Below are positions 7,021-15,963 of a DNA stretch of 48,760 nucleotides, one piece after another. The DNA comes from a virus: positions 1 through 48,760 of the IMG/VR virus record IMGVR_UViG_3300035684_000074; one strand, given 5' to 3'. Both the position numbers and the translations under genes were made by a program. The notes below the pieces were generated by a model. It saw only the letters and a program-made list of their open reading frames with translations, was not told the DNA's origin and did not search any database. Within the stretch, counting starts at the first letter, position 1. Each line of letters starts with the position of its first letter.

Positions 7021-7344
7021 CGAGGCGCGCGACGGTGCGCTTGTCCTACACGCGAGACATTACCGTGGGAGTGAAACGGCCCAGCATGTCGCACATGTAG
7101 GCGTGGAGGGGACCCCCACCCTCAAAAACCGGACCTGCGGGCCAAATTCGGGATTGCTCGGCGGGTCACAATCACGCGCTCGCGGTTACCCCACGCTGCC
7201 CCACGCGGACCTTCAGTCGAAACTGTCGGACGACCCCCCGAATTTTGGGGTGTAGGGCCCCTACCCCGGCCGTAAGCGCTCGGAATCACGTCCAGCGCCC
7301 CGCCGGGAGGGGTCTTCAACGGCGCAAAACTGGAGCCCTCCACG
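7021..7344. other. Divergent intergenic region without genes
   Basis: About 320 bp between two divergent late elements (7012-7020 minus, 7345-7353 plus). I see no supported ORF. It contains a GC-rich inverted repeat around 7247-7267 (GGGGtgTAGGG with CCCTACCCC) that could be an operator or a terminator. Confidence 0.45.
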
Positions 7345-7353
7345 CCCCTTCTC
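7345..7353 (+). promoter_or_regulatory. CTTCTC late element, copy 4 (leader class)
   Basis: CCCCTTCTC, 38 nt upstream of the ATG at 7392, which has its own GGAGGG site. The flank GTGGGTGTC just after the element recurs in copy 9. Confidence 0.6.
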
Positions 7354-7391
7354 GTGGGTGTCACCTCGCAGTCAGCCCATGGAGGGCACCC

Positions 7392-8564
7392 ATGTCGACC
7401 CAGTCCAGCAGCCCCCCCACCCCCTACACGCCGCCCCCCGAACTCCTGGCCGCCGCCGAGAAGATGCTGTTCGAGGCCTCGCCCGGCGAACTCGCCATCG
7501 CCGACAAGCTGTACGTCGCCTACGGCTCCGTGACGGGCCAGCGCTCGGCCGTCACCGGTGCCGAGCTGCCCGCCTTCGACATCTGCCGTCCGCTCGTCCG
7601 GGCCGGCTGGCTCGCGACCGTCCGCGCCGCCCGGGAGTGCTACAGCGTCACGCCGCAGAGCAAGGCGTTGCGCATCGGCGAGTGCTCCATCGCCGTCGAT
7701 GCCACCGAGGCCGAGGCGGCCATGTCCCGGCTGGAGGCCAGGGCCGAGGCGCTCGTGGCCAACCTGGAGAAGGCCGACGCCCTGCTGAGCAGGGTCGATC
7801 AGGTCCAGGGCCGCACCCCCGTCACCTGCATCCACGGACACATCGACTACTCCGCCGTGGTCGAGCGCCTGGCGCGCCACGGATACGCGACGGGTCCACG
7901 CGGCCCGCAGGGTGGCCTGAGGGTGGACGTGCGGCAGGGCGAGGACCCGGGCCGCTGGGCCGAGGTCGCCGACAGCGTGCTGGTGACTCTCAACAACGGG
8001 GGTCCGGACGCCGTCGCCATGGCCCTGCACCTCATGATGGGAGGCCCGCGTGGTGGCGAGGCCGAGCGTCTGATCGAGGAGGCGGGTCGGCGGGAGACCG
8101 AGCAGCGCAATGGCCCCGGCGGGTTCCTCCTGCGTATCCGTGACCTCCTGTCGCGGCTCTGGTCTGGGGGGCAGGAGGTGACCGAGGAAGCCGAGGAGGA
8201 CCTGTACGACGAGCCCGCCGACGAGGAGCCGGGCCCGGTTGCGTCCATGACGCTGACGGCGTGGACGCCCGAGACCGGGGAGGCGTTGGTCAACTTCGCT
8301 CAGGGCCGCGTGGCCGAGCTGCGGCATGGCCCCGGGGTGCCGCCGGGTGACACCATCAACATCAGCAGCGAGGGTCAGATTGACCGCTTCCTCATGGGCA
8401 TCTCGGAGATCGCCAGCGCCACCCGCGACCTGGCCGAGGCGTCGAAGGCGGTCGACCTCTCTGGCACCGACGTCATCGATCTCATCTACGACGTGACGAA
8501 GGTCCTGCACTCCCGGGTGAAGGCGCTCGCCCCGCCGTCCACCGGGCCCACGGCCAACGCCTGA
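7392..8564 (+). CDS. Phage protein of unknown function preceding the terminase genes
   Basis: 390 residues. ATG at 7392 follows GGAGGGCACCC. Residues 1-20 are Pro/Ser-rich; about 115-145 is a short coiled coil (AMSRLEARAEALVANLEKAD). There is an acidic stretch near 270 (EVTEEAEEDLYDEPADEEPG). No signal, membrane helix or catalytic motif is visible, and I do not recognise the family. It opens the plus-strand packaging/head module and carries a late element, so a virion or packaging role is plausible. The gap to TerS is 47 bp and contains the next late element. Confidence 0.65.
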   Translation: MSTQSSSPPTPYTPPPELLAAAEKMLFEASPGELAIADKLYVAYGSVTGQRSAVTGAELPAFDICRPLVRAGWLATVRAARECYSVTPQSKALRIGECSIAVDATEAEAAMSRLEARAEALVANLEKADALLSRVDQVQGRTPVTCIHGHIDYSAVVERLARHGYATGPRGPQGGLRVDVRQGEDPGRWAEVADSVLVTLNNGGPDAVAMALHLMMGGPRGGEAERLIEEAGRRETEQRNGPGGFLLRIRDLLSRLWSGGQEVTEEAEEDLYDEPADEEPGPVASMTLTAWTPETGEALVNFAQGRVAELRHGPGVPPGDTINISSEGQIDRFLMGISEIASATRDLAEASKAVDLSGTDVIDLIYDVTKVLHSRVKALAPPSTGPTANA

Positions 8565-8596
8565 TGTCCCCGGGGTGGGCGGCGCAGGTCCGCCCG

Positions 8597-8605
8597 CCCC
8601 TTCTC
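8597..8605 (+). promoter_or_regulatory. CTTCTC late element, copy 5 (leaderless class)
   Basis: CCCCTTCTC, then CCTGGC, then the ATG at 8612. No Shine-Dalgarno sequence. Confidence 0.7.
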
Positions 8606-8611
8606 CCTGGC

Positions 8612-9256
8612 ATGGCCCGTCCCAAGGGAATGCCGCCGGAGCTGATGGGCGAGCCCCCAGAGGGGGACGGACCCGACGCGCCCGAGTTGCCCGACCCGCT
8701 GGAGGGCTACCACTTCCGGCCAGGCCGCAGGGGGCCGCGCACGACGCTCACCCGGGAGATGATTCCTGTCATCGCCAAATGGCTTGCGCGCACAGGCGTC
8801 TTGCGCATCGCCGCGGCGAAGGCGGGCGCCTCGGAGGACGCCCTCGGGAAGTGGATCTCCCGGGGGCGCGACGCAGCCGCGCGGCGCAAGAGCAGCCTGT
8901 ACACGGAACTCCTCATCGCGTGCGAGGAGGCGTGGGCCCATCGGTTCGCCCACCTCATCCAGCTCGGCGAGCAGACCGTGGTGGACCGGCACATGAACCC
9001 GCGCTTCGTCACGTGGCTCATGTCCGTCACCGGACCGAAGCACTTCACCGTGCCGCGCGAGCAGGCCGCCCAGGCCCCAGGTGGCGGGCTCGGTCCCGCC
9101 TTCGAACTGGTGACCCCCGAGGCCGCGAAGGCCAGCGTGCTCGGCAAGCTGATGCGCTTCCTCGAGGAGGACGACAAGAGCAGCCCACCGGAGGCGCCGC
9201 CCGCGGCGGAACCTGAGTCCGGCCCGGCCGCTACCGCCTCTGATGGGGGTGGGTGA
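8612..9256 (+). CDS. terS: Terminase small subunit (predicted)
   Basis: 214 residues, directly upstream of TerL with overlapping stop and start (TGATG). After a proline/acidic N-terminus, residues about 45-85 form a helix-turn-helix (MIPVIAKWLARTGVLRIAAA, then SEDALGKWISRG), as in small terminases that recognise pac/cos DNA. A central helical segment may oligomerise, and the C-terminus is Pro/Ala/Glu-rich and disordered. The start is set by the late element 6 nt upstream; the ORF extends to 8564 but that stretch includes the element. Function rests on the HTH and its position. Confidence 0.75.
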   Translation: MARPKGMPPELMGEPPEGDGPDAPELPDPLEGYHFRPGRRGPRTTLTREMIPVIAKWLARTGVLRIAAAKAGASEDALGKWISRGRDAAARRKSSLYTELLIACEEAWAHRFAHLIQLGEQTVVDRHMNPRFVTWLMSVTGPKHFTVPREQAAQAPGGGLGPAFELVTPEAAKASVLGKLMRFLEEDDKSSPPEAPPAAEPESGPAATASDGGG

Positions 9257-10818
9257 TGGTCGCCTCGGCCACCGTGCTGGAGGCTGGGGAGAACCTCCTC
9301 GCCGGGCTCTCTATCATCAGCCCCGAGACCCACGGGCGCTACTCCATCTCCGAGCGGGCGGCGCTGAAGTTCCGCGCGCAGCTCCGCAAGGCGAGGAGGC
9401 TCGCGGCTGGCCTCGCCGCCGCCCCCGACATCGCCGAGCACCTGCGGCTCAGCCAAGCAGAGGTGCTCGCCTGGTACTACGAGCCGACGCTCTGGCGCCG
9501 TCCGGTGCAGACGCCACCCCAGGGCTACTGGCGCACCTGGTTCCTGCTGGGCGGGCGAGGCGCCGGGAAGACGTACGCCGGCAGCGTGGCCGTCATCGAG
9601 GAGGCGATGGCGGACCCCGAGGCCCGCATCCTCATCGTCGGGCCCACCGACAGCGAGATTCGCAAGACGCAGCTCGAGGGCCCCTCCGGCATCCTGGCCC
9701 TGGCTCCGCCGTGGTTCCGCCCCATCCACCGGCGGAGCAAGCGCACCCTCGACTTCCCCAACGGGGCGAAGGCCTTCTACGTCCCCGCGCAGAATCCGGA
9801 CAAGCTGCGCGGCTACAACGTCTCGCTCGTCTGGGCGGATGAGATTGTCGCGTGGAGGAAGTCCCCACTCGACGTCTACAATGAGTGCCGCCGCGTCGCG
9901 CGCATCCAGACGACGCGCATGCGCGAGCTGGGCCTGCCCGCCCGGCTCATCATCACCACCACGCCGGCACCCACCCAGCTCTTCCGGGAGATCCTCTCCG
10001 ACAGGGACGGCCTGGTGCTCTCGCGCTCGAGCACCTTCGACAACGCCGCCAACCTGGACAGCAAATACGTGGCGTACGCGCGCCGCGTGCAGCACACCAC
10101 CGAGGGACGGCGGGAGTTTCTCGGCGAGCTCTTCTTCGCCCTGGACGCCTGCCTCTACCGGCGGGTGAACTGGGATGCACCTGGCGTCCGGGTAGAGAGC
10201 GTGGAGGCCATCCCGGCCCGGGACGGCAAGCCGCTCTTCGACAGGGTGGTGGTGAGCGTCGACCCCGCTACCGGGGAGAAGAAGAACAGCGACCTGCACG
10301 GCATCGTGGTGGTAGGTATCCGCGAGGAGGCGGACGGGCTACTCCACACGTACGTGCTGCAGGACCTGTCGCTCCAGTCCCCGGAGCCCACCGCCTGGGC
10401 TCAAGCCGCGGTGGACGCCGTCCACCGGTGGAAGCACCTCGCACCCTCGCGCAAGTGCTTCATCTTCGCCGAGACGAATACCGGCGGCTCCCTGGTCAAG
10501 AACTGCATCCGCCAGGTGGACGGCAAGGTGAAGGTGAAGGGCATGCGCGCCATGCAGTCCAAGGCCGAGCGCGCGGCCCCGGTGACGGCCCAGTGCGAGG
10601 CGGGACTGGTGCACATGGTGGGCAAGCACCACAAGCTCGAGGAGCAGCTCAGCAAGTTCACCGGGCAGGACGGCGGCCACGGGCGGGATGACCGGGCGGA
10701 CGCCTTCGCCTGGCCGATCTTCGTCTACGTCTGCCCGAAACGGCAGAACGCGGGTGCGGCTGGGCGCGCTGGTGAGCAGCAGGGCCAGGGGGACGGGGAC
10801 GACGAGGACGAGGCGTAG
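9256..10818 (+). CDS. terL: Terminase large subunit, DNA-packaging ATPase/nuclease
   Basis: 520 residues. The ATPase domain shows Walker A GGRGAGKT (about 99-106) and Walker B LVWADE (about 193-198), followed by a TTTPAP motif III. The C-terminal nuclease domain shows VVSVDPATG (about 333-341) and DRADAFAW (about 478), the usual metal-binding Asp residues of the RNase H-like fold. The protein cuts concatemers and drives DNA into the prohead. ATG at 9256 overlaps the TerS stop by one base, so translation is coupled. The C-terminus ends in an acidic tail. All key residues are present, so it should be active. Confidence 0.95.
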   Translation: MVASATVLEAGENLLAGLSIISPETHGRYSISERAALKFRAQLRKARRLAAGLAAAPDIAEHLRLSQAEVLAWYYEPTLWRRPVQTPPQGYWRTWFLLGGRGAGKTYAGSVAVIEEAMADPEARILIVGPTDSEIRKTQLEGPSGILALAPPWFRPIHRRSKRTLDFPNGAKAFYVPAQNPDKLRGYNVSLVWADEIVAWRKSPLDVYNECRRVARIQTTRMRELGLPARLIITTTPAPTQLFREILSDRDGLVLSRSSTFDNAANLDSKYVAYARRVQHTTEGRREFLGELFFALDACLYRRVNWDAPGVRVESVEAIPARDGKPLFDRVVVSVDPATGEKKNSDLHGIVVVGIREEADGLLHTYVLQDLSLQSPEPTAWAQAAVDAVHRWKHLAPSRKCFIFAETNTGGSLVKNCIRQVDGKVKVKGMRAMQSKAERAAPVTAQCEAGLVHMVGKHHKLEEQLSKFTGQDGGHGRDDRADAFAWPIFVYVCPKRQNAGAAGRAGEQQGQGDGDDEDEA

Positions 10819-10824
10819 ACCGCG

Positions 10825-10833
10825 CCCCTTCTC
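10825..10833 (+). promoter_or_regulatory. CTTCTC late element, copy 6 (leaderless class)
   Basis: CCCCTTCTC starts 6 nt after the TerL stop and ends 6 nt before the portal ATG. Confidence 0.7.
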
Positions 10834-10839
10834 AGAGGC

Positions 10840-12207
10840 ATGGCCTCTCTTCGCTCACGCCTCAAGTCTGCCATGTCGGGGCTGCTGCTCGGCCCGTCGA
10901 TCAGCCGCCCCCTCGTGTACCGCGTGCCCGTCCTCCCCTACGCGCCGAGGCAGGGCTCGAGGGCAGTGCTCGCCGCCTACCGCACCAATGCCTGGCTGCG
11001 GGCTGTCGTGGACACCGTCGCCGAGGCAACCGCCACTCCCCGCTGGCGCGTGCTCAAGCCCACGACGACGCAGGGCAAGGCGCTCGCCCATGTCTGCAAG
11101 TCATTGGGCATCAACGAGAGGACGAAGGATGGGCGCCTCGAGCGGCACAAGGCGCTCGCCCGGGGCGTGGAGCGCGGGGACCTCGTCGAGCTCCGCTCGC
11201 ACGAACTGCTCTCCATCCTGGAGAACCCCCACCCCCAGTTCACCGGCCGGGCCCTGAGGAAGCTGCAGCAGGTGCACCTCGACCTCGCTGGAGAGTCATT
11301 CCTCTGGCTCCGTCGTACACCCGATGCGCTGCGGCGCGTGGCTGGCTTCGAGGTGGTTCCCCCCCCGTGTGTCACCCTCACCCCGACGGAGACGGAGAAC
11401 GGCTGCTACTTCATCCACTACAACCTGTTCACCGGGGCCGTCCCAGAGTCCGACGTTGTCTGGCTTCGACACCTGGACCCGGAGAATCCCCACGGCCGGG
11501 GGGTCGGCAAAGGGCTCGCCCTCGGCAACGAGCTGGATACGGCCGAGGCCATCCAGGGCGCGCGGATGGCTACGTTTGCCCGCGGGGGCCTACCGGCTGC
11601 GGTGGTCGGCATCGACGAGGGGACGAACGGAGACGATCGCGCGGAGGAGTTACAGGCCGAATATGAGGAGAAGTTCAACTCCCCCGAGAGCGCGGGGCGC
11701 GTGTGGTTCATCTCCGGCAAGGCCACCCTCGCCCAGATTCAACAGGACTTCCGCGCACTGCAGATGGACGAAACAGAGAAGGGGCTCCGGGACTACGCCC
11801 GGCAAACCTACAACGTCTCGCCCGAGCTCATGGGGGATCTCACCTCCGCCAACCGGAGCACCAGCGAGGAGGCCAAGTACACGCTAGCCGAGTACGCGGT
11901 GCTTCCTCGTCTGGAGTTCAAGCGCACCGAGTACCAGCTCCACCTCGCCACGCGCGTCGATCGCGACGCCATCCTCGACTACGACGACCCGCGGCCGCAC
12001 TCCTGGGAGCGGCGGCACCAGGCGATGACGGCCGCCTACCACGAGTCCGTGTACATGAACGAGGCGCGCGAGCACATGGGGCTCCCGCCTGACCCGGCCC
12101 TGGACGGCGTCCGGTGCAAGCCCATTCCCGGCGCCCAGCCCGTGCAGGACGCGCGTCCATCCGAGCCGCGCAACCCGCCCCCTCCCCGCGGGCCCGCCGC
12201 TGCCTGA
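10840..12207 (+). CDS. Phage portal protein (HK97 family)
   Basis: 455 residues, the usual size. It forms the dodecameric ring at the capsid vertex through which DNA is packaged. Family features include the conserved N-terminal core (RTNAWLRAVVDTVAEATATP), VWLRHLDPENPHGRGVG and the downstream helical region around QQDFRALQMDETEKGLRDYA, then VSPELMGD. The C-terminus is Pro-rich. It lies between TerL and the prohead protease, the canonical HK97 order. ATG at 10840 has a late element instead of a Shine-Dalgarno sequence. Confidence 0.92.
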   Translation: MASLRSRLKSAMSGLLLGPSISRPLVYRVPVLPYAPRQGSRAVLAAYRTNAWLRAVVDTVAEATATPRWRVLKPTTTQGKALAHVCKSLGINERTKDGRLERHKALARGVERGDLVELRSHELLSILENPHPQFTGRALRKLQQVHLDLAGESFLWLRRTPDALRRVAGFEVVPPPCVTLTPTETENGCYFIHYNLFTGAVPESDVVWLRHLDPENPHGRGVGKGLALGNELDTAEAIQGARMATFARGGLPAAVVGIDEGTNGDDRAEELQAEYEEKFNSPESAGRVWFISGKATLAQIQQDFRALQMDETEKGLRDYARQTYNVSPELMGDLTSANRSTSEEAKYTLAEYAVLPRLEFKRTEYQLHLATRVDRDAILDYDDPRPHSWERRHQAMTAAYHESVYMNEAREHMGLPPDPALDGVRCKPIPGAQPVQDARPSEPRNPPPPRGPAAA

Positions 12208-12211
12208 GCCG

Positions 12212-12220
12212 CCCCTTCTC
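12212..12220 (+). promoter_or_regulatory. CTTCTC late element, copy 7 (leaderless class)
   Basis: CCCCTTCTC begins 4 nt after the portal stop and ends 6 nt before the protease ATG; the whole gap is 19 nt. Confidence 0.7.
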
Positions 12221-12226
12221 CTGCGC

Positions 12227-12922
12227 ATGAAGACGGCTCGAATTGCTATCAAACGCGCGGAGTCCCCGCCGTCCCTGGCGGCGGCAGCCGGGCCGGTGTT
12301 CGCGCTGCTCGACCCTCCTGGTGTCTACGACCGCGACGGTGACCGGATGGGCGCGGGCAACCTGCGGCTGCCACCAGGACATAGAGACGTCCCCCTCTAC
12401 TGGGACCACAGCCACCGCGAGGAGAAGGCGGTAGCGCGCATTCCCATCGGCCGGGCCGTCGTCTGGCGCGAGGGAGACCAGTGGTACATGCAGCCGAAGT
12501 GCGACTTGGTGGATGACCTCTCGCGCACCATCGCCGCCAAGGTCGAGGCGGGCACCATCGATGCCTGCTCCATCGGTTACATCACCCTCGCTGCTACGCC
12601 CAACGGCGCCGGCCCCTCGGGCCGAGGCGAGGATGTCATCACAGGCGAGCTCGTGGAGGTTTCTCTAACAGGCATCGGCGCCAAGGCCGGGGCCGTGAGG
12701 GTGAAGCACATGGCGAAGTGGAAGACGATGGAAGAGGCCCAGGCCGGTTTCGAGCAGATGGCGGCGGACCTCGAGGAGTGCAAGGCGATGTTGGCGCAGG
12801 TGCTCGAGCGCCTCCCCAAGCCCACCACCGAGAAGGACGCCCCGCCCCCGGAGGACACGCCCCCCGCCGACGAGGGCCCGGTGTCGAAGTGGTTCCGGGG
12901 ACTGTCGCCCGCGAAGAGGTAG
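12227..12922 (+). CDS. HK97-type prohead maturation protease (S78)
   Basis: 231 residues. It cleaves the capsid scaffold or delta domain inside the prohead. The herpesvirus/HK97 protease fold is supported by His of YWDHSH (about 61), Ser of DACSIGY (about 115) and the following EVSLTGIG strand. The last 60 residues are acidic and Pro-rich and could act as a scaffold or tether; no separate scaffold gene is seen. The gap to the capsid gene is 43 bp and holds the next late element. The catalytic pair is complete. Confidence 0.9.
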   Translation: MKTARIAIKRAESPPSLAAAAGPVFALLDPPGVYDRDGDRMGAGNLRLPPGHRDVPLYWDHSHREEKAVARIPIGRAVVWREGDQWYMQPKCDLVDDLSRTIAAKVEAGTIDACSIGYITLAATPNGAGPSGRGEDVITGELVEVSLTGIGAKAGAVRVKHMAKWKTMEEAQAGFEQMAADLEECKAMLAQVLERLPKPTTEKDAPPPEDTPPADEGPVSKWFRGLSPAKR

Positions 12923-12926
12923 CCCA

Positions 12927-12935
12927 CCCCTTCTC
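12927..12935 (+). promoter_or_regulatory. CTTCTC late element, copy 8 (leader class)
   Basis: CCCCTTCTC, 30 nt before the capsid ATG, which has its own AGGAGA site. A leadered mRNA suits the most highly made virion protein. Confidence 0.65.
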
Positions 12936-12965
12936 GCCTTTGAACACGTTCAGGAGAACACACCC

Positions 12966-14141
12966 ATGCCCATCCCCGCCGAAGTCCTCGCCGAGCTGGA
13001 ACCGCACATGAACGCCCTCGTCACGAAGCGCGTGGAGGAGCAGCTCGCCACGCGCCTCCAGGCTGCCGCCGGTGGCATCGAGCCGGGCCGTGCCCCCGGC
13101 ATCCTCAAGTACAAGGGGATGTTCGACACCGAGCGCCCCGCGCACGCGGCACTCGGCCTGCGCATCAAGCGTGCCTTTCTGGAGTTCGAGGACAAGACGG
13201 GCCGCGACTCGTCGAAGGCCAGGAACAAGGGACTGCGCGAGTTCCTCGACAAGGTGAAGGGCGCGGGTGTGTTCGAGTCCGTCTTCTCCCAGGGCGGCAG
13301 CGTCTTTGCTCGCGAGACGCAGAGCGAGGAGCTCATCGAGGTCCTGCGCAACTCCTCGGTTCTCCTCAACATGGGCTGCCGGGTCGAGTCCGACTATGGC
13401 AGCAAGCTCACCATCGGCGTGATGAACGCGGGTGTGGACGTCACGTGGGAGGGCGAGGACGAGGAGGGCGAGGACTCCGACCTCGACACCGGAGACCTGG
13501 TGCTCGGGGCGTACAAGGCCATTGGCACGCTGCGGATTGGCAACGGGCTCATGCGCAAGGGCTCGCTCCGGTCCGCTGAGCAGCTCGCCGCCGACATGGC
13601 GGCCGCCGTGGGGCTGGCCTTCGATCAGGCTGGGCTCTTCGGCAAGGGGGCCAAGAAGCCCACCGGCATCATCCACACGTCCGGCATCACCTCGAAGGCC
13701 ATCAGTGGCACGACCGTCGAGCACATCATCGCCGACCTGAAGGGGATGGTGGCGGACGTCCTGGCCACCAACATCCCGCTTCAGGGCGCCAATCCGTTCT
13801 TCTTCATGACGGCCACGACGATGATGCACCTGTCCAGCCTGCGCGACTCGTCCGCCTCCGGCACCGGCGGGTGGGTGTTCCCGGGCCTGCAGGACATCCA
13901 GAAGCCCACCATCTTCGGCTACCCCGTGGGCTACACGGAGTCGCTCCAGGGCAAGAAGGTCATCGGTTTCGGCCTGGCGCAGGAGCTCTACTTCGGCAAC
14001 GCCGCCCCCCTGGAGATCGAGATGGGGGAGAACGGCAACGACTTCAAGCGCGACCGAAAGACGTTGCGCGGCGTCCAGGAGGGCGACTGGCAGCCCCGCC
14101 GGCCGAAGGCCTTCAGCATCCGGACAGGCGTCACCTACTAG
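12966..14141 (+). CDS. Major capsid protein, HK97 fold
   Basis: 391 residues, the usual length. The N-terminal 100 or so residues are helical and charged, like the delta/scaffold domain removed by the protease. The rest has typical features: TQSEELIEVLRNSSVL, a loop rich in Asp/Glu (EGEDEEGEDSDLD) near the E-loop, AADMAAAVGLAFDQAGLFG, and the P-domain stretch VFPGLQDIQKPTIFGYPVG. It is preceded by AGGAGA and followed after 33 bp by a decoration-like gene. High confidence from sequence and gene order. Confidence 0.93.
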   Translation: MPIPAEVLAELEPHMNALVTKRVEEQLATRLQAAAGGIEPGRAPGILKYKGMFDTERPAHAALGLRIKRAFLEFEDKTGRDSSKARNKGLREFLDKVKGAGVFESVFSQGGSVFARETQSEELIEVLRNSSVLLNMGCRVESDYGSKLTIGVMNAGVDVTWEGEDEEGEDSDLDTGDLVLGAYKAIGTLRIGNGLMRKGSLRSAEQLAADMAAAVGLAFDQAGLFGKGAKKPTGIIHTSGITSKAISGTTVEHIIADLKGMVADVLATNIPLQGANPFFFMTATTMMHLSSLRDSSASGTGGWVFPGLQDIQKPTIFGYPVGYTESLQGKKVIGFGLAQELYFGNAAPLEIEMGENGNDFKRDRKTLRGVQEGDWQPRRPKAFSIRTGVTY

Positions 14142-14174
14142 TCCGCGCTCCCGCGCGAGGAAGGAATCACAGAC

Positions 14175-14621
14175 ATGTCTCACCCCTCTCTCGTCAACAT
14201 CGGCGCGTACATCCATGCCGCCACCCTCGCTCTTCCCCTGCGAGAGCAGCCCGCCGGTACCCGCTCGGGCGCCGCCCTCCAGGTGGGGGACTTCCGCAGC
14301 GGCGTCCTGGTCGTCTCCCTCGGGGAGGTGAAGGGGGCGCCCACCGCCATCGCGGTCACCTACGAGATCCAGTCGCGCACCAACGACGGCACCACGCCGG
14401 GTACCTGGGAGGACGTCACCAACCCCGACGGTGACGCCTACACCGTGGTGCTCTCGGCCGCCGACAGCATCAAGGAATTGGACGTCAACTTCACACACCT
14501 CGGCGATGAGCACACCGAACTGCGCATTGTGGAGACGGCGGCGTTCACCGGCGGCACCACACCCTCCGTCGTGAGCGGCGCGGTGCTCATCCGCGGCGGC
14601 TCCAACCGGCGCCCCTGCTGA
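14175..14621 (+). CDS. Small virion protein, probably head decoration
   Basis: 148 residues, beta-rich (VLVVSLGEVKGAPTAIAVTY; AYTVVLSAADSIKELDVNFT). ATG at 14175 follows GAGGAAGG. It sits directly after the capsid gene, where HK97-type phages encode decoration or head-stabilising proteins. No known motif identifies it, so the call rests on place, size and predicted strand content. Confidence 0.55.
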   Translation: MSHPSLVNIGAYIHAATLALPLREQPAGTRSGAALQVGDFRSGVLVVSLGEVKGAPTAIAVTYEIQSRTNDGTTPGTWEDVTNPDGDAYTVVLSAADSIKELDVNFTHLGDEHTELRIVETAAFTGGTTPSVVSGAVLIRGGSNRRPC

Positions 14622-14656
14622 GCCCAACCCCCTGTTCTACCCCGGCCGGGGAGGCG

Positions 14657-14665
14657 CCCCTTTTC
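14657..14665 (+). promoter_or_regulatory. CTTCTC late element, copy 9 (variant CCCCTTTTC, leader class)
   Basis: One mismatch. It lies 36 nt before the amidase ATG, which has a GAGG site. The flank GTGGGTGTC matches that of copy 4. Confidence 0.5.
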
Positions 14666-14701
14666 GTGGGTGTCTCCCCGGTTCTCGTTTCGAGGTGCCC
14701 C

Positions 14702-15277
14702 ATGCAGGAGATGTTCGACGTACCCTCCCCAAATTTCTACGGCCGCAGCGGCACACCCGTAGACGTGGTGCTCCTACACCACACCGGCCCCGGATCCGAG
14801 TCCGGCCACCTCTCCTGGTTGCGCAACCCCAAACCGTGCGATGCGACGGGGAAGCGCGTCTCCCGCGTGTCCGCGCACTACCTCGTCGGCACCACCGGGA
14901 AGGTGTGGCGCCTGGTGGATGAGACCAACGCCGCGCTGCACGCTGGACTCGGGCTCCTGCCCTGGGAGAAGGGCGAGACGTACAACTTCAACCTGCGCTC
15001 CATCGGCATCCATGTGGTGAATCCCGGCGACGGGGTGACGCCGTTCACGGAGGCGCAGTATCTCGCGTTGGAGCGGCTCGTGTCGGCCATCGCGCGGCGG
15101 CTGGAGTGGGACTGCGTCACGTTCCTCTATGGATACACCATCAATCTGATTCCCGGCAGGCGCGGGCGGCGTGGCTACATCCTCGGCCACCGCGACATCG
15201 CTCCGGGGCGGAAGACGGGCCCAGCGGACAACTTCAACTGGCAGCGCATCAAGCGGGCGCTCGGGTCGGGAGCGTAG
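14702..15277 (+). CDS. N-acetylmuramoyl-L-alanine amidase, predicted endolysin
   Basis: 191 residues, Amidase_2 (PGRP/T7 lysozyme-like) fold. Zinc-ligand regions are VLLHHTG (about 21-27) and ILGHRDIAPGRKTGPADNF (about 160-178), which carries the second His and the catalytic Lys region. SAHYLVGTTGKVWRLVDET is the conserved middle strand. No signal peptide is visible, so it needs the holin to reach the wall. ATG at 14702 follows GAGGTGCCCC. It lies unusually between head and connector genes, far from the holin-like gene at 6.4-6.7 kb, and has its own late element. It could instead be a virion-associated hydrolase. Confidence 0.88.
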   Translation: MQEMFDVPSPNFYGRSGTPVDVVLLHHTGPGSESGHLSWLRNPKPCDATGKRVSRVSAHYLVGTTGKVWRLVDETNAALHAGLGLLPWEKGETYNFNLRSIGIHVVNPGDGVTPFTEAQYLALERLVSAIARRLEWDCVTFLYGYTINLIPGRRGRRGYILGHRDIAPGRKTGPADNFNWQRIKRALGSGA

Positions 15278-15279
15278 CC

Positions 15280-15963
15280 ATGCCCACCGAGTACGACTTC
15301 ACCACGCTGGCGCGCGCGGCCGCCCGCCTGAAGGTGCCCCCCACGGACGCGCAGCTGCCCGCGCTCATCACCGCGGCGAGCCGGGCCCTGGCCAACTGGC
15401 TGGGCTACGAGGCCCACCTGCGTGAGGAGGTGGAGGAGACGGTGCCGAGCGAAGGCGGGCGGCGGCTCTTCCTGCGCGCTGGCGCGGTGCGGCGGTTGCT
15501 GCGCATCACCGTTTACGGCCAGGAGGTGCCCGCCACCGACTACACCCTCGAGAGCGCCAGGCTCGGACGCATTCTGCGGCGCTCCGGCCGGTGGCCCTTC
15601 ACGGGGGAGTGGACGGAGGGCGTGGCGCCCATGCCCCATACGGCGCACGACACCGGGGACATTGTCGTCACCTACGACGCGGGCTGGAGGACGCCCGGCC
15701 AGGTGGCGCTCGCGCTGGAGGAGGACCCAGCCAGCGCCCTCACCAGTGATCTGCCGGCCGAGTTGGAGGAGGCGCTGCTCGTCACGGTGACAGGCTGGTA
15801 CCGCCGCCTCGGCATGGACCTCGACGTCACCACCAAAAGCCTCGGCGACGCCTCCGTCTCCTGGGGTGGCGACTCGCTCCGCGGCGGCAAACCGTCGCTG
15901 CCTCTCATGGCGGAGCAGCTCGCGGCGCCCCACCGCAAGAGTATCCGGAGGATGACCGCGTGA
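15280..15963 (+). CDS. Head-tail connector protein (gp6/adaptor-like)
   Basis: 227 residues. The N-terminal helical part (FTTLARAAARLKVPPTDAQL, then LITAASRALANWLGY) is typical of HK97 gp6-like adaptors that bind under the portal. A beta insertion and a C-terminal helix follow. The start is 3 nt after the amidase stop, and the end overlaps the next gene by 4 nt (GTGA). Position and fold features support the call. Confidence 0.75.
   Translation: MPTEYDFTTLARAAARLKVPPTDAQLPALITAASRALANWLGYEAHLREEVEETVPSEGGRRLFLRAGAVRRLLRITVYGQEVPATDYTLESARLGRILRRSGRWPFTGEWTEGVAPMPHTAHDTGDIVVTYDAGWRTPGQVALALEEDPASALTSDLPAELEEALLVTVTGWYRRLGMDLDVTTKSLGDASVSWGGDSLRGGKPSLPLMAEQLAAPHRKSIRRMTA

Noticed and set aside
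12639-14627. 662-residue minus-strand ORF
   Set aside because: Antisense to the protease, capsid and decoration-like genes; no domain-like sequence.
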